Assembly (NCBI RefSeq): GCF_001661265.1
Contig: NW_017567013.1
Coordinates: 1-64,000 of the forward strand
Reading direction: 5' to 3'
DNA from: Saitoella complicata NRRL Y-17804
Taxonomy: Eukaryota > Ascomycota > Saitoellomycetes > Saitoellales > Saitoellaceae
DNA: 64,000 nt
Shown here: piece after piece, positions 21,501-30,789 of the stretch
Numbering within the stretch: the first letter of the stretch is position 1
How the letters are laid out: the number at the start of each line of letters is the position of its first letter
Position numbers and translations under genes: made by a program
The notes under the pieces: model-generated
Told to the model about the DNA's origin: nothing
Seen by the model: the letters and a program-made list of their open reading frames with translations, nothing else
Database searches by the model: none

Positions 21501-22525
21501 AGCAGCCACAAAATCTTCTTCCTCTTCGTCCTCCCCATGATCACTATCTCTCTTCTTCTTCTTCTTCGCCGGGCTTTTCGTCGTAGTCGTCGTCACCTTC
21601 GTCTTTCTCGGCGTCGACGGCACCGAAGACGCTGAAGCACCCGAGACCCCAGCCGGGATAAACAACGCACTCAAACACGCACACCTCAACGGCGCAAGAT
21701 GACTCCACCTCTCCGTCCTCGCTTCCGCATCCTCACTGACACTCGTAGGACTCAACCCCTCCACAGCACCAACCTCACACCCGACAACCACCCCATACCT
21801 TCCATACACGCCTCCCACCTTGAGAACTTGATATCGCCCGTTCGGGATACGAACCCAACCAGCCCCGACGACACCCATATCGACCATGACTCTATCCGTG
21901 AGCGCTAACCCGTTCTCATAAACCGTTGCGTCATACAACAAGCCCTCCCTCCTCATCTCGCCCAACATACCACGTTCCAACTCCACCACCTCCCCGAGGA
22001 CCCGAACCGCAGCGTTGGCGGCTGTTGTGGAGGCGAATGACAAACGGAGGAAAGAGGAGTAAAGCTCCGAGTTGGGTCGATAGTGGAGGAGTGGGGTGCG
22101 GGATGTTAGGGTTGCGGAGAGAGGAGGGGAGGCGCTAGGAAGGGCAGAGACGAGGCGGGGGATGTCGGAGTTTCTGAAGGTTGGAGATACGGGAAAGAAT
22201 AGCTATGTAACCCGGAATATTCAGTTCGACCTTCTGGATCGAGTTTTTACGTGCCGGGGTGGGGGGAGGCGGGAGGAGTGGGAAAACGTACGTATGGCTC
22301 GACTCCACGCACGAGGACACATATGCTGACACCATCCTCCGCAACCCCGTGTAACCGGATCAACGTTCCATTGCCTGCATCCCATTCTACTCCTGTCAGC
22401 GCAGGTTTATCTTTCGATGCATCCTCGCACTCGAGGAGTTGGAAGATCAGCGGATTCTTCGTGGGGTCATAGGAACGGCGTGGACGGCTGTACAGAGACG
22501 GATCAAAGGAAGAGGAAGGTGGCAT
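18578..22525 (-). CDS. DNA polymerase delta-like catalytic subunit, exonuclease-dead
   Basis: Ten exons (22292-22525, 21263-22202, 20675-21189, 20528-20612, 20364-20475, 19751-20303, 19477-19700, 19367-19424, 18741-19315, 18578-18680) encode about 1132 residues, the length of Pol3. All introns are 50-89 bp with GT..AG ends, and every join restores a family motif. Polymerase motifs are intact: A DFRSLYPS (Asp622), B KVVANAMYGFTGA and C YGDTDS (770-775). The C-terminus has CysA (CVVC...CCAH, with His where the fourth Cys is usual) and CysB (CRVCQG...CTNLDC, the Fe-S site). The exonuclease fold is present but all three active-site motifs are lost: FDIE reads LSAL, NxxxFD reads DLGDTL, and YxxxD reads YIARE. 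It should be a non-proofreading B-family polymerase. Rev3 was considered, but the N-terminal NPLIFQLLECED and EPY segments and the C-terminus match Pol delta. The start ATG at 22525 is inferred. Confidence 0.9.
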
Positions 22526-22787
22526 CGAGCGTTTCTGTTGGAGGTACCCAATCAAGCGTGTAAAAGGTCTGATTTCTTCTGTAAGGGAGTTCAGGGGTAT
22601 CAGCTGTGTGGGGTAGATTAGGTCCGCAGCCCTGACGAGAGGGCGGTCTCTTCCCACATGCCCCGTCTCAATTGACACGTTGACGTCATTTTGAGAGTAT
22701 CGATACCGCGCGACCCTGACTGGCCAAGTCGCCAAGCAACCACGGCCACGACCACGACCACGACCACGACCACCACCACCACCAACA
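22526..22787. promoter_or_regulatory. Divergent promoter, polymerase gene and ENPP gene
   Basis: Only 262 bp separate the two start codons, so promoters and leaders of both genes are packed here. The ENPP side ends in a CACGAC/CACCAC tandem run just before its ATG. Confidence 0.4.
22741..22785. repeat. CACGAC hexamer microsatellite
   Basis: Several tandem CACGAC units grade into CACCAC directly before the ATG of the ENPP gene at 22788. It lies in that gene's 5' leader. The opposite strand gives an artefactual Gly-Arg repeat. Confidence 0.75.
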
Positions 22788-24908
22788 ATGGCCACCAGGA
22801 GAAGCAGCGAAACAATCCCCCTCACAGACGGAGACGACGACGAAGACGACGACGAAGACGACCTCGTAGTCCACAGAGGCCATGCCCACGTCCGCGCAAC
22901 AACTGCCGACCGCGACATCCTCGCCGAAGAGGCAGATCGCGAGGTTCTACTCACCGTCCGTCCTACCTCGCTGTTCGGTCGCCGCAACTCTGTCCTCATC
23001 GGGCCGAGTGATAGAAGAAACAGTATGGTAGAGGATGAAGAGGGCGATGATGTCGGTGATTCGTTGTTGGGAGGAGAGAAAGGCGTGAGAGGGAGGAAAG
23101 AGCGCGGGTTCTGGTATCAGGTGTTCATGAGGACGTGTGCGACGGGTGTATGCTTGCTTTTATTACTCGTCGTTGCGATCATCATACTCTTTGCGGCGGT
23201 GGAGTTGCCGAACAAGATCCCAACGTCCGACAAAACCGAAATCATCGTCACTCCCGGCAACACAACTACCACCGTGAAGCTATCGAACGGGACGCATGAG
23301 TTCGTACCAACAGTTCTACTGATCTCACTCGATGGCTTTCGTGCGGATTTTTTGACACCGACATTGACACCTCACCTCTACAACCTCTCCCAATCACTCA
23401 CCCCCAACTACTTCTCTCCATCCGCCTCCTTTTCTTCAAACGCCTCCAAAGTCGATACCTCCCCCAATGCCCCTGGAGTCGGCATCGACATCGGCGCCGT
23501 CAACCCCCCCTACCTCCTCCCTTCCTTCCCCTCCGTAACATTCCCAAACCACTACACCCTCATCACAGGCCTCTACCCCTCCTCCCACGGCATCATCGGG
23601 AACGAATTCTGGGACCCCTCCGCCAATGGTGGTAAAGGAGCCGAATTCGTTTATACAGATCCAGAGCGTTCTCATGATAGTTTTTGGTGGGAAGGCGTGG
23701 GCGGGATGAAAGGGCGCGTGGAACCCGTGTGGTGTACGTGTAAACGACAGGGCGTGCGGAGTGCGGTTCATATGTGGCCCGGGTCTGAGGCTGTCATCAA
23801 TGGTTGCTCGCCGGATTACTTGGATCCGTATAGGACTGGTGTTGAGGTTGAGGATAAAGTGGAGAGGGTGTTGGGGTGGTTGGATATGGAGGATGAGGTG
23901 AGGCCGGGGTTCATGGGTGTGTATGTCCCTGACGTCGATAGTGCAGGTCATGTCTACGGACCCGAAAGTATCGAGGTCGCGGAGGCGTTGGGGAGGGTTG
24001 ATGGGATGGTGGGGGGGTTGGTGGCGGGGATTTTGGAGAGGAATTTGAGTGGGGTTGTGGATTTGGTTGTTGTTTCTGATCATGGGATGGCGACATCATC
24101 GGGTTCGAGGGTGGTGTTTTTGGATGATTTGGTGGATGTCGGGGGAATTGAGCATATCGACGGGTGGCCGCTGTTTGGGATGTGGCCGAAATCGAATGTT
24201 TCCGTGACGGAGATGTACGCCAACATCTCCGCTCAACACACGTCGACGTCGCCTTGGGACGTCTACCTCCGCGGGGACATACCTACGCGGTACCACTTCT
24301 CGAGGCACGATAACCCACGTATCGCACCACTCTGGCTCATCCCGCGCCCCGGGTGGGCAATCACCACACACGACCGCTTCGACCCCGAAATCGAGGACTA
24401 CACCCCCCGAGGAATCCACGGATACGATAACGCGAGTCCGTTGATGCGTGCTCTATTCGTCGGTGTCGGGCCCGGGTTCGGGGAGTGGACGCCGGAGAAG
24501 AAAGCCGGGCCGGTTGCGAATGTGGACGTGTATGGGATCGTGACACGATTACTCGGTATCAAACCAAACCCAAACAACGGCACCCTAAACGGACACCTGC
24601 GCCCCGCTACCCCCGCGACCCAGAACTACACCTACATCCGTCTCGCCTCCGAATGCGCTCTCGCATCCCTCCGAATCGCAGATGAAGGACTCGAACAGGA
24701 GGAAGAAGCACTTCTTGCACAGCTCGAGGAGGATTTATTGGTTGGGGTGCCGACGTGGGAGGAAGAGGTTAGGATTGAGGAGGAGGAGGAGGAGTTGGGG
24801 TGGGTTGAGTGGATGAGGGTTGAGGCAGAGGAGGCGAGGGAGTGGGTTAAGGCTGAGGCGGAGGAGATGATGAGGAAGGCGAAGGGAAATATAAAAAAAG
24901 AGGAGTAG
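22788..24908 (+). CDS. Type II membrane nucleotide pyrophosphatase/phosphodiesterase (ENPP-like)
   Basis: A 706-residue intronless protein. It has a cytosolic acidic N-terminus, one membrane anchor (about 117-139, VCLLLLLVVAIIILF) and a luminal/extracellular alkaline-phosphatase-superfamily domain. Metal and catalytic motifs of the ENPP/Npp family are visible: LISLDGFRADF (Asp182), FPSVTFPNHYTLITG (nucleophile Thr251), VPDVDSAGHVYGP and VVSDHGM. Yeast Npp1/Npp2 of this type hydrolyse extracellular nucleotides and are induced by phosphate starvation, so a role in phosphate scavenging is likely (inference). The acidic coiled C-terminal tail (about 640-706, many Glu) is unusual for the family. 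It is divergent from the polymerase gene. Confidence 0.92.
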   Translation: MATRRSSETIPLTDGDDDEDDDEDDLVVHRGHAHVRATTADRDILAEEADREVLLTVRPTSLFGRRNSVLIGPSDRRNSMVEDEEGDDVGDSLLGGEKGVRGRKERGFWYQVFMRTCATGVCLLLLLVVAIIILFAAVELPNKIPTSDKTEIIVTPGNTTTTVKLSNGTHEFVPTVLLISLDGFRADFLTPTLTPHLYNLSQSLTPNYFSPSASFSSNASKVDTSPNAPGVGIDIGAVNPPYLLPSFPSVTFPNHYTLITGLYPSSHGIIGNEFWDPSANGGKGAEFVYTDPERSHDSFWWEGVGGMKGRVEPVWCTCKRQGVRSAVHMWPGSEAVINGCSPDYLDPYRTGVEVEDKVERVLGWLDMEDEVRPGFMGVYVPDVDSAGHVYGPESIEVAEALGRVDGMVGGLVAGILERNLSGVVDLVVVSDHGMATSSGSRVVFLDDLVDVGGIEHIDGWPLFGMWPKSNVSVTEMYANISAQHTSTSPWDVYLRGDIPTRYHFSRHDNPRIAPLWLIPRPGWAITTHDRFDPEIEDYTPRGIHGYDNASPLMRALFVGVGPGFGEWTPEKKAGPVANVDVYGIVTRLLGIKPNPNNGTLNGHLRPATPATQNYTYIRLASECALASLRIADEGLEQEEEALLAQLEEDLLVGVPTWEEEVRIEEEEEELGWVEWMRVEAEEAREWVKAEAEEMMRKAKGNIKKEE

Positions 24909-25025
24909 TAGGAGGTAAATTTCGAATAAAGCGTACGTGACGTCATACCACACCACACCGCCCCGCCCGCTCACTCACGCCGACAACCCCCCCCACCCCC
25001 AAACCACCATCAACCCTCAATCACA

Positions 25026-25819
25026 ATGTCAATCCAATCCCTCCTAACAAAACTCACATCCTCCTTTCCCCCACTCTCCTACCTAACAACCTCCTCCCGC
25101 TTCCCCACAACACCCCTCACCACCTCCTCTGGCCCCCACGTCGCCCGTATCGCACTGAGAATTGATAGTGAGGTGGGGATGGATGTGTTAACGTATGCGG
25201 TGGATATGGGAATGACGTTTTGGGAGGTTGGAGAGGGAGGGTTAGGGAGTGTTGGTGCGTGGTTGGGGGAGGAGGGGGAGGGGAGGGAGAGGAGGGGGGA
25301 GCTGTTTTTGGCGGGTACGATCACCACCACCATCAGGTGTTCTGAGTGAGGGATGCTAACGATGGTCGTACAGCCAACATCCCGAACGGCACAGAGGCGG
25401 CTGTGGTGGGAGCGTTATTCGATACCCTCAACACATCCTGGCTGGACCTGCTTTACGTTCCCTGTAACGCCGAGCACGTCACCCTACCCACCGATGCGGA
25501 TGGATTGACGAATGAAGCCTTCACGGGGCGGGTCCGGTATATCGCACTCGAGGCACCCACCGCGGAGGAGTTGCGGTATTTCTCTCCACTCCTCCGATCG
25601 CCGCCTGCGGTCCGGATCCGTTCTCGATCGGGTATGGAAAAAGTAGGAGATGAGCAGGCGAAGGACCTGGTTGAGGTAGCCAGGGAGTTGGGTGTGGGGT
25701 TAATCGTCGATGATGATGTTGAGGTCGAGACGGGTGGGAGTGAGATGGTTGTGTGGGTTAGGGTGTGTGGGGGGATGAGAGATTTGGAGGAGGTGGTGAG
25801 GAGGGTTGAGGAGGAATGA
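25026..25819 (+). CDS. Aldo/keto-reductase-like protein, divergent
   Basis: Two exons (25026-25314 and 25374-25819) with a 59 bp intron (GTACGA, branch GATGCTAACG, acceptor ACAG) give about 244 residues. The order of elements follows the AKR barrel: RIALRIDSEVGMDVLTYAVDMGMTFWEV, then GELFLAANIPN, then LNTSWLDLLYVP. However, the catalytic residues are not evident: the usual DTAxxYG block reads EVGEGGLG with no Tyr, and the His of the LIHxP block is replaced. The protein is also about 60 residues short of a full barrel. It may be a pseudoenzyme or a very distant member. The donor site is unusual, so the exon 1 end is uncertain. Confidence 0.5.
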
Positions 25820-26164
25820 GCAATCCGGTATAGTTTTAGGTTTGGAGGTGAATATCGTGAACCTGAGGGCCGTGCGCGAGCCGGTCACAGGAAATAGAGT
25901 ACAAGGGTTATGAGACTACGACGGCGTCACTTAGAATACTCCGACTCAGTATTGACGGTATTTCAAGAACGTCCTTTGTATTTGTTCCGAAATTCCGGAG
26001 AATTTGCCGCGGGAATGACGGGTATGCACTCCACACCAGCAGCTGCTGTCCGGCGCAAAACAAGCATTGTTAAGCTTTTCCATACTGTAGCTATACCACA
26101 ACCACCATCAATATACGTTCTCTACGAGGGATCCTTGATCCCGTACTATCTCTCATCAACCACA
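25820..26164. other. Intergenic gap, 345 bp
   Basis: Between two plus-strand genes, this is presumed to be the promoter and leader of the surface-protein gene. The frame of that gene stays open back to 25910, but the peptide there is not secretory in character, so no extension is claimed. Confidence 0.5.
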
Positions 26165-27373
26165 ATGCCATTCCTTCCAGCCCTTTCGCTAGCCCTCCTC
26201 GCTCCCACCGCCCTCGCCGCCATCTCAACAACCAACCACATCCTCGAAAATATAACCGAAACAACCTCCTACCAAACCTACGTCGACTGCTACAACCCCA
26301 CCTCCTCCATCTTCGTCGCAGACGACTGCGCAACCGACATCGCCGCCGACGCATACTACCACGGTACCCTCATCCTAACGCCCGCGCTTAATGCGACGGA
26401 TGTGGAGGTGTGTGGGGTGGATGTCGATGTTGTTGTTAGTAGGGACGCGGTGTTGAGGCTTGGGCCGACGGGGGGTGAGTATGTCGGGAATCGGAGTTGG
26501 TATGATCCCAATGATATTTATTTTGCGTTTAAGTCGAATGGGACCGCGCCCGTGTCTGAAGGGTACTCCAGCGCCGGACACCCCTCTACCACTGATCTGT
26601 TTCTACCACCGACAGTGGATCAAATGGTCTATTTGAGGTCGAGTTGGGATGGAGCGATGGCGGGGGAGGAGGTCGAGGCGTATGATTTCTTCGATGATGT
26701 GTATTGGAAGAATATTTCTGTCACGTCGGACTATGGGAATCAATCTTTGAGGTTCAACTCGACGCGTCCGGGGCTGATTACGCGATACGGCCAGAACTTC
26801 GTCGATTTTACCTACACACCCGACAACTCCACAACCAGTACCGGAACTCCAGTCTGTCCCGCCGTTCTTTCATTCATCCGGCGAATCCAGCATATCCGAC
26901 AAATGACACTAACCGCCTCCATCGACCCCTCCAGCGCGAACATCACCTTCACCGCCCTCGATATATGTCCCGGGTGTTCCTACGCCTCCCCACTCACCCC
27001 CGAACGAACCTCCGACCTCGCCCTCGTCCCGGATGGAACGCTGAATTATACGATGAGGTTCGAGGGACAGCCGTTGCGGGATTTTCCGCTAGGGGCGAGG
27101 GTGAACGTGGAGGAGGATGGGAGGGTGATGTTTACGAGGGGGATTTATTATGGGAAGGTGGAGGATGTTGGGGGGGTGGTGAGTACGGTGACGAATACGG
27201 AGGTGGCTACTGCTACGAATGTGGTTGTTAGTGGGACGAGTTCGAGTTCTGCGCGGGCTAAAGCGAGTTCTGCGGCTTCAATGGCGTGTAGGACGTACAG
27301 TGCAGGCCGGGGGTGGTGTGTGATGGGTGCTGGTATGGCTGCTGTCATCGTAGGGTTTGCGACGTTCATTTGA
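26165..27373 (+). CDS. Secreted surface glycoprotein, probable GPI anchor
   Basis: A 402-residue protein of unknown function. It starts with a clear signal peptide (MPFLPALSLALLAPTALAA), has many N-glycosylation sequons (NIT, NAT, NRS, NGT, NIS, NQS, NST, NYT), several cysteines, and a Ser/Ala/Thr-rich stretch before a hydrophobic C-terminus (GAGMAAVIVGFATFI). That layout fits a GPI-anchored cell-wall or plasma-membrane protein. The body contains no domain I recognise. The frame continues 85 codons upstream, but the signal peptide fixes the start at 26165. Confidence 0.75.
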   Translation: MPFLPALSLALLAPTALAAISTTNHILENITETTSYQTYVDCYNPTSSIFVADDCATDIAADAYYHGTLILTPALNATDVEVCGVDVDVVVSRDAVLRLGPTGGEYVGNRSWYDPNDIYFAFKSNGTAPVSEGYSSAGHPSTTDLFLPPTVDQMVYLRSSWDGAMAGEEVEAYDFFDDVYWKNISVTSDYGNQSLRFNSTRPGLITRYGQNFVDFTYTPDNSTTSTGTPVCPAVLSFIRRIQHIRQMTLTASIDPSSANITFTALDICPGCSYASPLTPERTSDLALVPDGTLNYTMRFEGQPLRDFPLGARVNVEEDGRVMFTRGIYYGKVEDVGGVVSTVTNTEVATATNVVVSGTSSSSARAKASSAASMACRTYSAGRGWCVMGAGMAAVIVGFATFI

Positions 27374-27478
27374 TCTGGCGTTTTTGGTTTATTCCTTTAT
27401 TTTGGGCATTTTGTTGGTTTCCGCTTTAGTAATCTAAAGTTTATATCTGTGATTCCATAATCCCTACATTTCCACACA

Positions 27479-29232
27479 TCAAAACCTAACCCTAACCTTC
27501 TCCCACAACTCCATCATCACTCCCTCACTCCCATACTTTCTGCGTACAGCATCATACCCCTCTCTGTCATACCCACTCCAAAAATATTCTTTGTCGGCAT
27601 ACACGAATGCGTATAACCCTTTTTTCCCACCCATCTCTGTGACTTTGCGTTCGAGTTCGATGTTGAGGTCGACGAGGGGACGGGGAGAACGGGGGATCCC
27701 GTAGAGACCGACGTTCATGACCCAACTCCTACCTTGAGCGTCCTCGTTGCGCGGGTTGCTGGAGTCGGAGGCTTTGTGACCTAAACCGAGGACTCGCGGT
27801 TCGTGTTCGCCTCGGACTGGACAGAGCCACAAAGGCCATACCCCAATCTCCTCCCTCTCCCACTCCACGAAGTCCTCGAATCTTCCCTCACTATACGGAA
27901 TGTCGACATCCTGCAACATCGACACATTCTCCCTCTTCTGATCAGACATGAGCAGCGCGACTTTGTACAGCGTGGAGGTCGAGAGGAAGGTGTTGAACAG
28001 TGGTAGGAGGAGTCTCGACAGCAGGAGACGGAGGGGTGGGAGGAGGGCGCTAAGGGCGTGGACGGCCCAGAAACCGCCTTTCTGTAAGGCCATGTGTTAG
28101 CGAGCCGCGAGATGTGTTTGGGTGGTTTCACGGTGGTTCGGCTTACGTCGTAGCGGAAGAGGTATTCGAGGGTTGGTATCAACTCCTCATGAATCACCTC
28201 TCCAAACTGCTCTTTCCTCTTCTCCCTCGTGTCAGATGTTACATATCCCCCATCCCGTTTTGCGATCTGCTCGACGTGACTGAAAAAGAACCCGCGTCCA
28301 GGATGATCCTTATATACCCCCATACTCCCACCCACCAATCTCTCCGCCTCCTCCTGCGTCACACATCCACCAAACATACCAATCGTGCCATGTTCGAACG
28401 CAATAGCGTCCATAACCGCATCCGAACCCATCCAACTCCTCCCATCCTCCCCCTGCTCACTCGAGAGTGATCCAATCTTGCAATCTGCTTCCCGCCCAAA
28501 CTCGGAGGGGGTGCGATATCGAACATACCGAACCCTCATCCACGGACTCGCCTTCTCCAACTGAACTTCAGATCCAGCAACCAATGCCACAGTCCCACAG
28601 CTGCCCGGTACCGCACTCCATAACTCCCCGTCATCCTTCGCTGTTCTGATTTGGGCATCACCAGCGATGAGCGTGGCGTCAGTAACCGAGGTATCGAACG
28701 TCGAATTCCGCCACGAGGAAGACTCGATGCCTAATCCCTGTATCGCGCCCCCAACGGTAATAGATCGGAACTCGGGAACGACGGCGGGTAAGAATCCCTT
28801 TTCCAACGTCGCTGTACACAAACCGGCAAAGGTGACCAAGGGCTCCACATGCGCAACTCGGCTTTCCACAGCGATGGATAGTAGAGCGTTCAGATGTGAC
28901 ATTGAAATCCGTTCGGCACCATCTTTATATCCTCTCCCGCGTGCGACATGTCCCTCCCCTTCCTGCCTCCCCATGACCACCTTCCTCCCCGCTTCCCTCG
29001 CAACTTCTACACCCCTCCGAACAACCTCGACCTCCTCCTGGTGTTCCCTCAAGGACTTAACACGAGGGGCCGGATCAAGAGAGAGCGTGGGGGTGAGAGC
29101 GGGACGGAGGTAGATTGTGTAGAGGGAGCGGAGGAGGAGGAAAGGGGAATTGAAGAGCGCATGTGTTAGGTCACAAGTGATTGACCATGTCAATAACAGC
29201 TTTGACCGTAGTTGTGACCAAGAGATGCCCAT
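27479..29232 (-). CDS. FAD-linked delta-24 sterol reductase-like (DWF1/DHCR24 family)
   Basis: Two exons (28147-29232 and 27479-28081) with a 65 bp intron encode about 562 residues. The N-terminus has a membrane-associated helix (FLLLRSLYTIYL). The FAD-binding (VAO/PCMH) domain shows HVEPLVTFAGLC, PEFRSITVGGAIQGLGIESSS and VPGSCGTVALV, matching the DWF1/DHCR24 consensus closely. The C-terminal half has WPLWLCPV and GLYGIPR, also conserved there. In plants and animals the enzyme reduces the C24 double bond of sterols in the ER. In ascomycetes, which use Erg4 for the last step, its exact substrate is unclear. A longer start at 29349 adds 39 Pro/Ser-rich residues and is less likely. Confidence 0.88.
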
Positions 29233-30789
29233 TGTGAGGGTGGACTGTGTAGGGGCAGGAGAAGGTGCCGGTGGGCTCGAGCGGTCGTGTGGAGGTGAAT
29301 CTGGGGTGCAGCGGGTTCCCGCGAAGCAGCGGCATACGAGAGATAGCATTTCAAGAATGATCTTCAGATTTCGCTGATTTTGAGTAGTAATATCCTAGAT
29401 GATCTCGCCGTACCCTCATAGTTTTGCCTCCATCGCATCAGCCGTACCACGGGTACCACCACCACTCTCCACCCCCTCCACCCCCTCCACCCCATCCTTC
29501 CCCTTCCCCTCCCCCTGCACCGTATCAACCACCCCCATGCTTCCCTCAACCCCTCCAACCCCTTCCGCAGTCCCTCCTCCCCCTCTCAACCTCCAACCTC
29601 TCCAACTCCTTCACATGCTTGTCCCGTTCTACCTTCATTACCTCCAACGTCGTCTTAAGCCGTGCGAGAGCAGTGGACAGAGTTATGTTTTCTTTTGGTG
29701 GTGAGTTTCAAAGGTTCACATGTCCAGGCGGCCAAGGGGATAAGGTTTGCCGCCAGCGCCACACTCGAAGCTCGGGAGGAGGAGGCCCGCGAGAGAGCGG
29801 GGGAGCCCAAACGACGAATCTCGGAAAATGGACGGCAATGGGGTCATTGACATTGCGATCCGTTTGGCCAGAGCTGACTGCTGATGGTCAAGCGCTAGGG
29901 AGCATCGGCTTCAGCCTGCCGAACGCAATCCAGTCCAGATCCCCCCCTGATGATTTAACCGGTGGACCTCTTCTTGATCAGGGTAAACCTACGAGCGGGG
30001 AAGTACGTCTACAGTAATGCCGGTCCTCGGTAACGCGCCGTTATGACCGATCACGCGCATCTCAGCGTCTCAGGACATGGGGATCAAGTTCGGATTCATC
30101 TTGGATAAATCTGACATTGGTCGCGACAATTGGACAGCTGTTCGGTCGACTTGTGCCAGGTAACGTCAGCGGTACCGTACCCGTGTGGCTGACTGTGACA
30201 ATTGGCAAGCTCGAGATGTGGTACGATTGCTCAGGACTCTGTCGCACGGCATATCAACTGCAGCCCCAGACGGCTCGGGAATATTATGGCCATGATTGCG
30301 GAAGAGGTAGACGTTCTCCCTTGGCCATGCCTTAGGAAGGAAAACAACTTCCGCATTGTTGCTCCTTCTCGCCATATACTGCTGATGGCTCACCACATGC
30401 GCAAACTCAGTGACACGCCAAACCCAAGGCTGTTGATCATCGCTCGACCCCCTATCGTGCACCTGCTGGTAGGACCGGTTAAATCATTCACAACTTCGAG
30501 ATGTACCCCACAACAGACCCCGCCATGGATCGTCTTGGGTAAAGATACGCTCGCTTATGCCTCCGCATCATCGCCAATACAAGCTCGAAGTTAAGGAGTG
30601 AGCTGACCTAGCCGACTGCGACCCTATACCCCGCCGGCTAAATCATCCCCCGCGTACGACGTCGTACATCCTCTCGACAAAAATGTCCTGCTGAAGGGTT
30701 GATCTGATCCGACTATAAATGGCCGCCATATCGCCTTACGAAGTTGATCCTCACCGCCCTCGACAACCCGGAAGTAGAGCAACATTACC
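29233..30789. other. 1.6 kb intergenic region
   Basis: Between the divergent sterol-reductase and beta-glucosidase genes. A CT-rich stretch (29440-29620) gives proline-rich or Arg/Gly-rich frames that look spurious. A possible coiled-coil peptide on the minus strand near 29560-29690 (KVERDKHVKELERLEVER) has no coherent gene model. No gene is supported. Confidence 0.45.
30714..30720 (+). promoter_or_regulatory. TATA box of the beta-glucosidase gene
   Basis: TATAAAT about 70 bp before the ATG at 30790, within GACTATAAATGG. Spacing and orientation fit a core promoter of a strongly regulated secreted hydrolase. Confidence 0.5.

Noticed and set aside
18578-22525. Calling the polymerase Rev3 (Pol zeta), which also lacks exonuclease activity
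   Set aside because: The N-terminal segment, the fully present though dead exonuclease fold, the total length of about 1132 residues and the C-terminal CysA/CysB order align with Pol delta. Rev3 is usually longer and has a different N-terminus.
22247-22999. Extending the polymerase start to 22999
   Set aside because: The extra peptide is a Ser run and Gly-Arg repeats produced by the complement of the ENPP coding sequence and its hexamer repeat.
27485-27497. CCTAACCCTAACC, a telomere-like word
   Set aside because: It is the coding sequence for the last residues (VRVRF) of the sterol reductase gene on the minus strand, and only two repeat units long.
29400-29700. A small coiled-coil gene on the minus strand
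   Set aside because: Only about 25 residues look coiled-coil. The frame then runs into Arg/Gly-rich complement of a CT-rich tract and no splice model gave a sensible protein.
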